Positions 53,131 through 64,000 of a stretch of DNA of 64,000 bases are shown here, in pieces. Source of the stretch: Saxidomus purpurata (Eukaryota > Mollusca > Bivalvia > Venerida > Veneridae); NCBI GenBank assembly GCA_022818135.1, contig JAFMSR010000010.1, forward strand, positions 35,342,982 to 35,406,981, written 5' to 3'. The notes under the pieces are model-generated. The model saw nothing but the letters and a program-made list of their open reading frames with translations. It was not told where the DNA came from and did not search any database. Both the position numbers and the translations under genes were made by a program. Numbering within the stretch: the stretch's first letter is position 1; each line of letters starts with the position of its first letter.

Positions 53131-53915
53131 AGGGGATATAAATTCTGATCTCGTAAAGTTCCACTTGAAGATGAAATTTCTTATCGAAATTTACCATTTA
53201 CTACTAATTTGGTTGATTATTCATTAATGCTACACTGGCTACAGAAGAGTTGCTTTCAAACTTACAAGACAGAACTATAAATATCAATATTTGCTACACT
53301 AAGTATCAGATTTTAATCTAAGTTATATAATATGTAACACTTTGAGCTATGACTTTTTTTATCAATTTTTGTTCTAAGAAGTCTAATAAGAATTCTACTT
53401 GAACACATACTTGGTGATGAGGAACAAGCATTCTCTGCTTTTATGAGTGAATGATAAAAATCACTCACTTAATAAGGTATGTTTTTGATTACCCAACTAC
53501 AATGTATACAGGTTCCCCCTGACAACAATATGGCACTGATAACACATACTGGTAATACTATTACATGGCACAAAGTGAAAGACTAGCGATAGATAATGAA
53601 ACAAACTAAATCAAAGTATAATTAGTGCAACCTTTACACCTATCCAACGTCTCAAAACAGGATAAAATCTGAGGAGTTACAGTAATATTTTGATATTAAA
53701 ATCAAAATGGCAGAAACATTTCACCAAATTTCAAATTTTTGAATCCCAAAACAGAAGTTTTATACAAAAGAAAAAGTTTAAAAAATGTTCAAAACCCAAA
53801 GGTAGACTCTAAAATCTGGCAGACTGAAAAAAAAACCAACCCAGCTTAGCCTAAATGTGTTAGATCAAAATGTTCCAACAGAGTTAATGAATAATGCTGC
53901 ATGCAAAACCTTATC
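53131..53915. other. 3' flank of the BTB gene
   Basis: AT-rich; would include the 3' UTR on the minus strand. No unambiguous poly(A) signal chosen. Confidence 0.35.
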
Positions 53916-56900
53916 TTATCTAGCACCTGTATTTTCTCCCAGACATTGCACTTGCGTCACATACGTACTGACACAGTCATCTTGGTCCTCAGGTTCATTG
54001 TTAGATTCTTCGGTCCTTCTAGCTGATTCTTCTTCAGTTAAACTAAAATGTGTACTTTCTTGCTCTGCAAATGTATTGTCACTTTTAACACTTGAATTCA
54101 AATTATCAACTTGGTCAAATTTACCACTGTCTAGTTCACTGCATTCTGCGACTGCGGATGTGAATTCTACTTCATCATTGCACATTTTAATTACTTCATA
54201 GTTTGAAGTTTCAGAGGTATTATTTTCAGGCGAATCATCTGTACTCTCATGTTTTTTTACCGTGATTGTAGAGTTTTCTTCAATGTCATAATCAGGATCT
54301 AAGGCTTCTTTTTTAATTTCTCCAGATAAACCTACTGTGTCATAACCTAGCATATAATTGAACTGATCATTCAGTGAGCTTTCAACATTATTAACAGGGT
54401 TTTCTGCTTGGACATTTTCAAAACTTACTTTTGCATCATTTTCACCAAAATCTGTGTCTATGTTCCCTGAAATAAAAATCCTCCCACTAAAGTCATCCAT
54501 ACTGTGTGCATCTCGTACGACTTCGATTGGCAGCTGTGACTTCTGTATCCTCTTCTTCCATCGCCAAAGTCGCGTGCGCTCAGACTCCCTCGAACGTCTC
54601 AGATCACGTTCTTTCTTGCTAAGTTGTGATACAGGAACATATCTGTGAAAGATATTTTAGAAATAAATATACCAATTTATTCATTCATGATTTTGTAAAA
54701 GTTCTTACCAGCCAAGTTAATGGCTCATAATACTTACTTTATACAGAATACAACCAGGTCACTAACATAGTCTCCAATCCTGGGTCAGATTTATAACCAC
54801 TGTGCTAATGGTAGCTTCACTATAATGACACTATTTAATATGATTATCAAATCTGTTAAATTGTTTATACATCAGGTAATACAATAGTAAAACTTTATTG
54901 AGATTATATGAACTATATAACTTTACATCGTATGACTTTTTAACAGAACTTTCTTTGTTTTAAAAGTCACATTAGATAAATCAAACAAGTGGCTTTTTTT
55001 TTTTGAAAACATGTCTCCCATCATTCCAATGCCCCCGCCCCCACAATTACAAGAATTCGGTTCGAAAGGTCAACTAACCATTCAATGAATAAAAATTCAC
55101 CAGAAACAATTCATAACAGTTATTGTTAAACATGCATGAATAAAAACTCTTGGCATGTTGCACCTTATCGACACAATACTTTCGACTGATTACAAACTAT
55201 CAGAACAAATTAATTTTTGCAAAGAAAATAACAAGGTAATGTACAAAGAAATTGAAACAGGAACACATTTTATGTGAATATTTACTTTTAAAACTTCCAA
55301 AATAAATCATTTATAAATCATAAAATTTCCGCTGTACACTTTCAAACCACTGCGGGAAACAGTGGCTGCCAATGGTGCGAACACTGCAATCAGAGCTTCA
55401 CGTTATTGAACATGGTGGACACAACAATGGACACCTACCACGGCCGTCATTTTTAGGTGAACATGTGTTGATATGCAGCATACGCTCTGGCTATAGTGTA
55501 GTCCTGATGACTGTTTCCTGGAGTTCCTGCCAGTACTTGTGCCGAATGAAGGGATTGTGCAGTAAGTAAATTGCCAAAGGGAACAGACATGGCATCTTAC
55601 TTTCATACTTTATTGATTATTTTTAAGTGCAGAAAAAAGTTACTTTAATTAACAGACCTTTTCCTTACTCTTTCTGCCTCTTTCTTCAGCCATTCTGGAT
55701 CAAGTTTCTTGCGATCTCTGTACCTTTTCTGACGCTCTGTGTTTCTTCTTTTATTATTCACCTTCTTTACTTTAAGCTGTAGTATGAAAATGATATTTCT
55801 TTACTGCTAGCCTGCGTACATTTTCTTGACCATTTCATCCATACAAATTGGTTGGCTTTCTCATAATTTAAACATCCTGTCAATTTGTATAATTATCATA
55901 AAACTCAAGTACATACATTGTATATCTACAAACACCTTCAAATTTTTAAGACCATATTAAACTTAACAGAGATGTGATCAAAACTTCATACACTCTTCAT
56001 AATTCCATAACATCAAACTTCAAACTACAATATAATAAAACTTAAACCAAGTTGCAGTACATTGTAGGAAATTACACATTTTTACCTAAAATTGGAATCA
56101 CCTTATCTTGTTAACTGGGGGAAACTGCAAACTACTTGATTACTTGCAAGAGGTGGGCAGTAATAGAGGATGACACTAAGGTCAACTGGTTCAATTGACT
56201 ATGAAATATTCATAATCATATCTTGAAACAAGAGGGCCATGATGGCCCTATATCGCTCACCTGACTACCATAAAAATTTGCTATAATAAAAGGGGTCATG
56301 ATTCTAACATAATTCGTAGACTTCCACTTCACAATACTAAGTAGCATTTCAAATATCTATTATCTGCCTGTCGGCCTTGTGTTTTTTTTTTAAGTTTTCC
56401 CTTCATACATGTAAGCCTATGTGAAATCAAGTGCTTTTCCCCCTCCCGGGAAGGGTTAATTTTGACTAAGGTCATGATTTGAACAATCTTGGTAAAGGTC
56501 TACTAGACAATGCTACATGCTAAATATCTCAGCTCTAGGCCTTGTGGTTTCACAGAAGAAAATTTTTAAAGTTTTTTCTATATAAGCCTATGCAAGACTA
56601 AGTGACCACCCACACAGGGTTAATTTTGACCCGGGGGTCATAATTTGAACAATCTTGGTAACGGTCCACTAGACAATGGTACATGCCAAATATCTAAGCT
56701 CTAGGCCTTGTGGTTTCAGAGAAAAAGATTTTTAAAGCTTTTCCTATATAAGCCTATGCAAAACCAAGTGACTACCCGTGCGGGGTCAATTTGGACCAGG
56801 GTGTCATAATTTGAACAATCTTGGTAGAGGTCCACTAGCCAATGCTACATGCCAAATATCTTAGCTCTAGGCCTTGTGGTTTCAGAGAAGAAGATTTTAA

Positions 56901-59755
56901 AAGCTTTTCCTATTTGTTGCCATAGTAACCAGAGTTCTGCATGGAATGGAATTCATTGAACAACTTTGATAGAGCTTCATGCAAGGAACATCCCTGCAAA
57001 GTCTCATCAACATTGGCCCAGTGGTTTCAGAGGAAATGTCATTTGAAGGAAATGGTGGACAGACAGACAGACGTACGACGTACCCAGGAAGGAAAGCGAT
57101 CCTAATAGCTCACTCTGGCACTTTGTGCCAGGTGAGTTAAAAAGTTATCAAAAGCTGATAAAACTAAATCATTACCTTAGAACCATCTGCCTGGAGCCCA
57201 TCTGTTTCAATTGGTATGTCAAAGCTTCCTCCAACAGGCAACACTGGCCTGATCTTATTCAGGCCTCCTATCTGTACAGCATTTGGTCGCCGACCTCTTC
57301 CCCTGTGTCTTACGCGAGTAACTCTACCCACAGTTTGTCCACCACGTGAAAAATGTTGCACTGAGTTTTTATCCGCACTAATTCTCGTTCTAATTCTTTG
57401 CCGTTCTTTTTCCCGATATGCTTCTAACTCTTCTGGAGTCATTTTAGAAAACTTCCTATCTCTGTATGCCCTCTGTATTTCAGCTCTTGTCAGTGATGAT
57501 CTTTTACCTGGTTTTCTTCCACGTCTTCGTGGTGTTATTTCACGTATACTATTTAATTCTTCATTAACAGATCCTTTCATTTTTGATGATTCAGCTAATT
57601 CATCATTTTTTAATTTTTTAACATCACTTCCTGCTACTTTGATAAAAGTCGATACATCCAACTTTATTTTAGGTTCTTTTTGTCTTAGCGATTCCTTCAA
57701 AACCTCATCTGATGTAGTGAAATAACTTTCAGTTTCCTTAGTAATGCTTGCACGCTCAATTTCGACTTTAGCTTTTAAATTACATGCTCTCAATAGTGTT
57801 GACACTTTTGATTTACCCCGCCTTCCTCTTCCTCTGCCCCTCCCTCTCGATGACAATACTCCTGTTCGACTTCTTAAATTTGTGACATCTACAGAATCCT
57901 TACTTGGAAACTCAGCAGTATTTCTTGTCCAAGTTTCTGAACCACTACTAAAAGAACCATCTGGTGATGAAGTTTTTGAATTTCGCAAATTTCTACTTTT
58001 GCCTCTAGATGGTTTTAAACCTCTTTTTAGTCCGGATCTTTTTCCTGCTTTAGAACTTGTCTCCAACATTTCCCATTCCTTGTTATATGAGCTTTGATTT
58101 TGACTTGTATGGGTGTTCTCATCTTCAGAACTGAACAGTTCACAGAATTCAAGTATTTTGTCTATTTTTAACATATTTCCTAATTTTTGCACAGTTTCTA
58201 CAATACTTGTTGTCAGTTTCAATTCTCCACCATAAATACATTGCAGGACAGCCTCTAAGGCTTGAATGTCTGTATCCACAGGGAGCTGTATGACCATTTT
58301 ATTGTCTGAATTTTCGCACATACTTGCAAAGACAGGACTTGCTATTGCCAGCACAATCTTGTGGAACTGCAAAAATCAAAATGTAAACATCAAAATACTA
58401 GGGATTATTTTAGACTGCCAGAAAGGGCGGGGAGCCCTAAAATAAGGGCACTGAGTTAGGGGCAGGGCATTTTTTGCATGCTGAAACATTTGAGTATCAG
58501 AAAATATCCTTTAAAATTGAATTCTTTGCTTGTAGAAGACTGTAAAACCTTTTATATAATGAAAATGATGCTAAGAGATGTTTCTACAAGGATTTTAAAT
58601 GGTTTATATTATCTACTGTAACCTTTGCTGTAAGAATAATCAACAGTTAACTTGTAGTTGTCACTTCACAATGTGGATGTTTTACACATATTTCATTTGA
58701 AATTGGTTGTCAAGGTATAGATTTTCATGAAACACTGGCTGAATACAGCAGATGGGCACTTAATCCAGGTTCAAAATTTTATAATGTGAAACTGCACAAT
58801 AAAAGTCAATAAATTTGAACAAACTCTACAAAATTTCATAATTGATATTACTGACTTTAGAAATAACAGACAATTGCAATCTTGCAAGGAGAAAATGGTA
58901 GGACACTCCAGGTTTTGCAAAAAGAGAATATGTGATGAACACAGAGAAACTTAAATGTTTAATGTTTGAATTTGTAGAAAATGTAGAGATGTGTCAAGAC
59001 AGGATGTTCGACTTTTCAAAGTACTTTCTCTTAGAAACCTAGGCAGTTTTAATTATTTTCCATAACATTGCAATCATTATTTTTGTTAGACACTCTTAAA
59101 TAGTGCAGTATCAAATGCATCTTACAAGTTACCCAGAATGTGTACACAAATATGAAAAAACTTTAATCAAATTTTATAAATCAAACAACAGCCTTATGTC
59201 TAATCAAATTCAGTCAATAGAAATCAATCCCCTGTTTAACACTCCTGAAGACTTAATTCAATTCATACAGAAGTACCGATAACTGAAACACTGCTTTTTT
59301 CACTTCTAAATTGAACCCAAAATTTAGTTAAGTTTATACTAATTTATGTAAGCTGGATTGTGAACAAAGCTTGCAGCTTATCGAGTCACTCTCGAGTCCG
59401 CTTCCTGGAAAAACCAGTACTGGTATTATCTGAGGAGGTACGGTCGTGACCATAGTGGGGCTCGAACCCGCAACCTCCATGATGAGTGGCAGACAACTTA
59501 ACCTCTACACCACTGCTCCCCTTTGAACCAAGATGTGATGCCAATTCCAATGCCAGAATGAGTTTAATAATGTGCTCTTCTGACAGTCTTGCATTCAAAT
59601 ATAGTCAAACTAAACAAACAACAAATAACAACAACCTTGAAGACTCTGCTCCCAACTTCAATGGATGCGTCACATAGTTTGCCATTCCTCCATACTTCTC
59701 TCAGTAATGTTACAAATGTCAGATGAAAATCAGGGCAGATAAAAACCCTCTCCAT
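53916..59755 (-). CDS. BTB/POZ protein with AT-hook-like motifs and basic repeats, four exons, 718 aa
   Basis: Exons (minus strand): 59755-59636, 58366-57176, 55776-55658 and 54642-53916; all introns are GT-AG and the phases agree (0, 0, 2). Residues ~1-120 form a BTB domain: FLTLLREVW-like start, LCDASIEVGSRVFK|FHKIVLAIASPVFASMCEN, ALEAVLQCIYGGEL, LKIDKILEFCELF. AT-hook-like segments: RGRGRGRGRRGK (~215-224), PRRRGRKPGKR (~319-329) and RGRGRRPN (~396-402). Basic repeats: YRDRKFSKMTPEELEAYREK (~341-360), KRYRDRKKLDPEWLKKEAER in exon 3, SKKERDLRRSRESERTRLWR in exon 4. The C-terminus is acidic (SEDDxx-like, DCVSTYVTQVQ). Likely a nuclear BTB transcription or chromatin factor acting through BTB dimerisation and minor-groove DNA contact. 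No C2H2 fingers are present. Intact with no stops, the best host gene in the window. Confidence 0.8.
56226..57142 (+). repeat. ACAAGAGGGCC-family element in BTB intron 2
   Basis: Both ends are complete (AACAAGAGGGCCATGATGGC...GTGCCAGGTGAGTTAAAAA). About three tandem internal blocks (aacaatcttggtagaggtcc...aagctctaggccttgtgg) make it longer than the 587-bp copy at 48951. It ends 34 bp from the exon 2 donor. Confidence 0.75.
59340..59522 (-). repeat. tRNA-derived SINE in BTB intron 1, copy 2
   Basis: Minus strand: GGGGAGCAGTGGTGTAGAGG (A box) then GGTTGCGGGTTCGAGCCCC (B box), then a tail with ACCAGTACTGGTTTTTCCAG, GACTCGAGAGTGACTCGATA and AAGCTT. RNA polymerase III-type internal promoter and a shared tail with 32470-32650 mark a SINE family. 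The tail recalls molluscan tRNA-SINE central domains, but I cannot name the family. Confidence 0.7.
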
Positions 59756-59762
59756 GTTTCCT

Positions 59763-60284
59763 TTAAAAACAACAGAAAACTTTACTGATTAAATTAATGC
59801 AATATCTCTTAAAATTTCTAGACAATGAAACAAGATTTCTGTGGACATAACTTTATTCATAAAACTTTAATTCATTTATAACTGTCACACCTCTAGAAGG
59901 TGAACAACTATAAAATATCAGCCTATAAATTTGGTTTGCCTGCACAGTCGAAATAGTTAGAGTCTTAGACTATACAGGTCTTTACTGAGGTTTCTCGGAA
60001 GGAGACATCCATGAATGGCAATTTAACCAAGCTGGTAACATTGCCAGCTCAGGCTTTGAAGCCTATTTTCAGCTGGTGTTCCCATTTTGTTTTACTTTCA
60101 TGTATTAAAATTCAAAAATCTCCTGCAAATAAATTTATCCGAAATAATACTACATTTCCGAATGACTGATACTTCGTTTGAAGAACCCTCGTTTGCGCTA
60201 CACAGAATTGCCAAGTTAAATTATAATGTGTAAAGTACAAAATTGCTCTTGATAAAGCTAAGATAAACAGTTGTATTGAGCAAA
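59763..60284. other. BTB 5' intron/flank
   Basis: AT-rich, no recognisable feature apart from the splice signals at either end. Confidence 0.3.
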
Positions 60285-60291
60285 TACTCAC

Positions 60292-60420
60292 TGTATTCGT
60301 TGAAAATATGATCACATTGCGGATCCGTTGTCTCTTTAAATAAATGAACCCAAATATCACAAATTCGAATATAAAGATAAATAATTACCAATAAGTTAAA
60401 ATATCGCAAGGTGTTGGTTT
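60292..60420 (-). other. possible 5' UTR exon of the BTB gene
   Basis: On the minus strand a strong donor ATACA|GTGAGTATT falls at 60292/60291, and the coding exon has an acceptor-like TTTTTAAAG|GAAACATG at 59760, five bases before the ATG. A spliced 5' UTR is therefore plausible. No promoter element is evident. Confidence 0.3.
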
Positions 60421-60611
60421 TTTTTGTCACAAAAAGTCATCTGAAAGTTATCAAACATTATATTTACCGAACAGCACAAACATAGTTTAAAACTATTTAA
60501 TACTTATTTTCAATTTTTTGTAATTTTATAGTTGAGTACAGTAGACAGTTAAGAAGTCCACTTTTAATATGCAGTGACATGCCTTTTGTGAGAGTGCATA
60601 CAACATGTACA

Positions 60612-61022
60612 ATGACCGAAAAATACCAAAAAAGACCTAAAAAGAAATGTTTACCGAAAACTATTTTTTTAAAAGATAATGTACGATTTATAACTTAAAT
60701 ATCATATATATGAAGGAATTTGTATGTAGTGAATAATGTTTTGCATGTTTTGATAAGTTTCCGTACCGCATCCATTAAAAATATGGAGTGCTAATTCAGA
60801 AAGTTTTCGGTTTGCAATATTTGTTTTTCGATCTTTTACTTGATTTGTAATACAACATTTACGAATTTCTTCGTTTAAACTGTAAGTTATATATATGTAT
60901 AATCTTTTCAAAAAAGTTGTTTTCGGTCTAAACAAGGTCTTTCAAATAGTACTATTTGAAAGACCTTGGTCTAAATAAACTGTTTTTCGGTCTTTTTCAG
61001 TTTTTTGGTATTTTTCGGTCAT
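60612..61022. mobile_element. MITE with long inverted ends and a central perfect palindrome
   Basis: Left ATGACCGAAAAATACCAAAA and right TTTTGGTATTTTTCGGTCAT are perfect inverted repeats of about 20 bp; further in, AAAAAGACC/GGTCTTTTT-like motifs repeat. A 36-bp perfect palindrome lies at 60933-60968. No ORF; 411 bp, consistent with a miniature inverted-repeat element. A target duplication was not resolved. Confidence 0.6.
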
Positions 61023-64000
61023 TCTATGCACCGCTTTTGTGATGATCTTGGCCTATCTTGATACCGGTTGGGTCAGAGTGACTGTTGGGTGTCCTACTAG
61101 AACTGATCAGCAACTTCCTCACAATATCAAAACATATCAAGTACATAGCATAAGCAAAAGCAATAGATGTAAAAACATGAAACTGCAACAGCATGCAGGG
61201 GTTTAAGATGAAAAATTAACCAGTAAGTTTCTATGAATAAAAGTAGCTATATATTAAAAAGATACTTAATACATTCTTTTTTTATCGAAAATGCACAACA
61301 TGTTATGCATACTTCTAGCTCAGTCATTAATGTGATAATAATGATACATACCCTAGCGAAAGGAAAAACTTGTGGGGCTCGTTTTGAGGAGGCTGCGTTT
61401 TTGGTACGTGGCATTCCCTGTTTGATATTATTTTTGTTTTTTTGGTTAGGGTGTTGCATGTTTACAAGCCAGAAAGATTTACTGAAGAGGTAGAAATATT
61501 TACTAATGAGGTGTCCTGACTCGTAGTAAATGTTTAAATTACCGCATTATCAAAAATGAATTTGTTTTTTAAAACTGCAGCTATCCCGATCTGGTATGAG
61601 GAAATAAATATTTTATCACGTGGATTAGGTGTAGCTCTTATGAATCATAAATTAACAATTTCAAAAGGTAGATTTTTCAATATAGATGGAAGTTTACGTG
61701 TCTGCAGGTTCTGTGATGATAATCAGTTGGACAATGTATGATTGTAGATATCGAGGTGTCATTTCAGGTGTACCGATAATATAATACATCTGTCTCTTCA
61801 ACGACAGACATTTGTGTATACACAAATTATATACGCATGACTGTTATAGTCAGTTATGATTGGTTGCCATTATCAGAAATAAATAAGAAAAAAATACCGT
61901 ACCGTACGACACAGCATTTTGAGAAAGATCAATAAAAATAGTTTCAGTTTCAAGAAAAGCGTGGGAGCCATGAGTAAAACGTAATACCTATCACTACTGT
62001 CACTTGACACTTGATATGCAACATTATTTCGTCATTACAACGTTTGGTAATATTGGACCAATGCCGTAAAAGACGTGGTTTCTATGACAATTCCGTGCAG
62101 TAGTCACAGCTAGTAGGCATATCTGCAACCCCATCAACGGCCATATCGTCTTCATCTTGTCAATTTGAAATTCATTTAATTAATGAAATAAATCAAAATT
62201 TAGCAAGCGTTGTGGTATTAAATGGTGTTACTAAGTTATATAAAGACAAGGGTATCGATCAACTGATAGTTAAACAATGAATAACTACACCTGCGCTTAC
62301 TAAATTGTTAATACTTTAGAGTCCAGTATTCGTTTGGTATATTTTAACAGTTCAGCTTCGAAATGGAGTAAAGAATCACATTTTATGTATTGCGTTAAAA
62401 AAATTGTTTGGTCAGTAATGAACCGTTTTGACGGCTTACTTGGCTTCTGGCCGGGTGTTGCTAAATATGCGGCATTTCATTATCTGCGCCGACAACGGGC
62501 CTATGTTCGTTCCAATGATTAATGTCGGCAACGCGTGCTGGATCTTGGAGTGGTGGTCGTACTTTCCCAGTAGTCTTATTTAATGAATAGGAGAAGAAAC
62601 CTTGCCATTCCCAAAGGAATGCATTCTAGGTGACAATATACATATATATCGAAACGAGTATCCGGTGGTAACGGCCTTTTCCTTCGCATAGATCAACATA
62701 CAGGGTGACAATAAACTAGTTCAGAAATAGGTCTCTCTTGCGACTGTTGAAATAGCAATTGGGGATAAAAAAGTATATGGAGCTATTGCTTCAATTTTGG
62801 GCTGAGGCGGCTATCACTACGTAGGTTGGTAAGACGTTGTGGTTAAGAGGCGCAGTTGGTTAAATTTAATTTCTTAATGTTCACATACCCACATGTAGTA
62901 TACTTGTTACTATAGTAAGTGTATTGAGACATCCCCTTCAAATGTACCGTTTTGCATAATACATTCTCATAAACATTCGCATTTGCATTTAAGCAAATAA
63001 AGTATATAAGTATTTCAAAGACGGCTATGGTAATGTCTCCGTCATGTTACTCAATAATGAGAAGTTGAAGGTGATTTGTGGGGAACAGTCACGAGAAAAT
63101 GTGCTTCAGATCGACATAATTTCTCATGGAATCAATGGGTTGTGGTTGTCAGTTATCTGTTTGCTGTCCACACTTTATTATTTACTCAGTCCTGTCTAAA
63201 ACCAGGCGTAGGTTTTGAAACTTGAAATTAATATACAACAGACATGTGTGATTGACAATGTTATCTCTGCATTTGATTTTAAGAAATACTTTTATGTACT
63301 ATGTGCTAATTTGTGAATAAAAAGCTGTATTTGTTTCACAAAAACATTTTGGTAAGTAAATATTACTTAATACTAATTATGCAATTACTGAGATACTTAT
63401 ATAGGCCCCAACAGTTATTTATTAGTGAAAACATATTTAACTGGGTTGGAAAATTATTAAAATATTTAAAGATTATTTTTGACATTCAGCATTTTCAAAC
63501 GTTATGGTGTCTATTAGCCTGTAGATATAAGCCAAGACGTGAAAGCGAAAAGAACATTATATTTCTTGTTAAAAATGGTCGCCTTTCAAAACTATCTTAT
63601 CATGCCTGATTCTAGGTAATACTGTTTAGTATTTGTTCATGTAGCGATTTTGCGTCGATGTTCTTTACTTGTTGCACTTAGCGAAAGCATTGACTTTATA
63701 TACTAGAAAAGCATATTGAAGATACAGCAACTTTGATATAAACACATGTGTAATGAAAGCAAATTGTGTGTTTGTAACATTTGAAGTTTATTGCAAAGAA
63801 CACATAACACAACAACAACGAAGTAGAATTTTAAAGAAAATTGTATTTTTTTTTACAAATTACTTATTACAAAGAACACAAAAACAACAACAACAAACAA
63901 CAAATTGTATTTTACTTTTCAAATTAAGATAAAGTCCCATTAGCACTTTGGATGCTAGATTACTAGTAGCATTTACAATTTATATGAAGTTTCAACTTTT
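61023..64000. other. AT-rich DNA, no gene recognised
   Basis: Scattered open frames of 60-100 codons on both strands lack recognised motifs or splice structure. CAAC/ACAACAA-rich simple sequence near 63800-63900. It may contain upstream exons or the regulatory region of a neighbouring gene, but I see nothing that proves it. Confidence 0.35.

Noticed and set aside
57216..58097. Long plus-strand frames of 117-169 codons
   Set aside because: Antisense shadows of the BTB exon 2, whose minus-strand frame has domain homology and exact splice boundaries.
59486..59677. Plus-strand 63-codon frame over the SINE and BTB exon 1
   Set aside because: Antisense to a SINE and a well-supported exon; no homology.

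Overview
The window looks like AT-rich, intron-containing, repeat-dense invertebrate DNA, most probably from a bivalve mollusc. That assignment is an inference. It rests on the abundance of short elements of a type common in bivalve genomes (ACAAGAG-hairpin elements and a 'pearl'-like element with a 146-bp tandem core and an ACCG microsatellite), on tRNA-derived SINEs, on a DIRS-type tyrosine-recombinase retroelement, and on ordinary spliced eukaryotic genes. Nothing looks bacterial.

Layout. 0-10 kb holds gag and zinc-knuckle scraps, an LTR with a primer-binding site, a transposase-like fragment (3.8-4.4 kb), three copies of a thrombospondin type-1 exon (3.5, 6.0 and 7.5 kb) and the start of an unrecognised spliced gene (6.4-7.0 kb). 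10-14 kb is a MULE-transposase-like two-exon fragment whose intron contains a 2,988-bp Harbinger-like element with TAA target duplications. 14-18.1 kb is a gene-like block whose last 326 bp has been tandemly copied; a pearl element with nine 146-bp units sits inside the array. 19.2-21.4 kb is a decayed Helitron/Helentron (RPA-like OB fold, OTU-like and DUF6570-like pieces). 21.6-27 kb is gag-like debris, a second copy of an ACAAGAG element, a 36-bp minisatellite and coding-like exons. 27.1-29.5 kb is a nested insertion: a hAT-type element with exact 8-bp target duplications contains a pogo/Tigger-type element with TA duplications, which contains a 255-bp copy of sequence found 2.2 kb upstream. 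30-36.6 kb carries a duplicated BEN-like exon, a His-Me-finger zinc-loop fragment, an IS5/Harbinger-like transposase fragment, a pogo transposase N-terminus and gag. 36.8-42.4 kb is largely unique DNA with possible small exons. 43.0-48.55 kb is a nearly complete but frameshifted DIRS-like retroelement inserted in an older repeat. 49-53 kb is repeats plus a second DIRS gag relic.

The clearest host gene lies on the minus strand from 59.76 down to 53.9 kb. Four exons join in frame into a 718-residue BTB/POZ protein with AT-hook-like motifs, repeated basic segments and an acidic C-terminal tail. A SINE and an ACAAGAG element lie in its introns. From 60 to 64 kb I see a palindromic MITE and AT-rich DNA without a recognisable gene.
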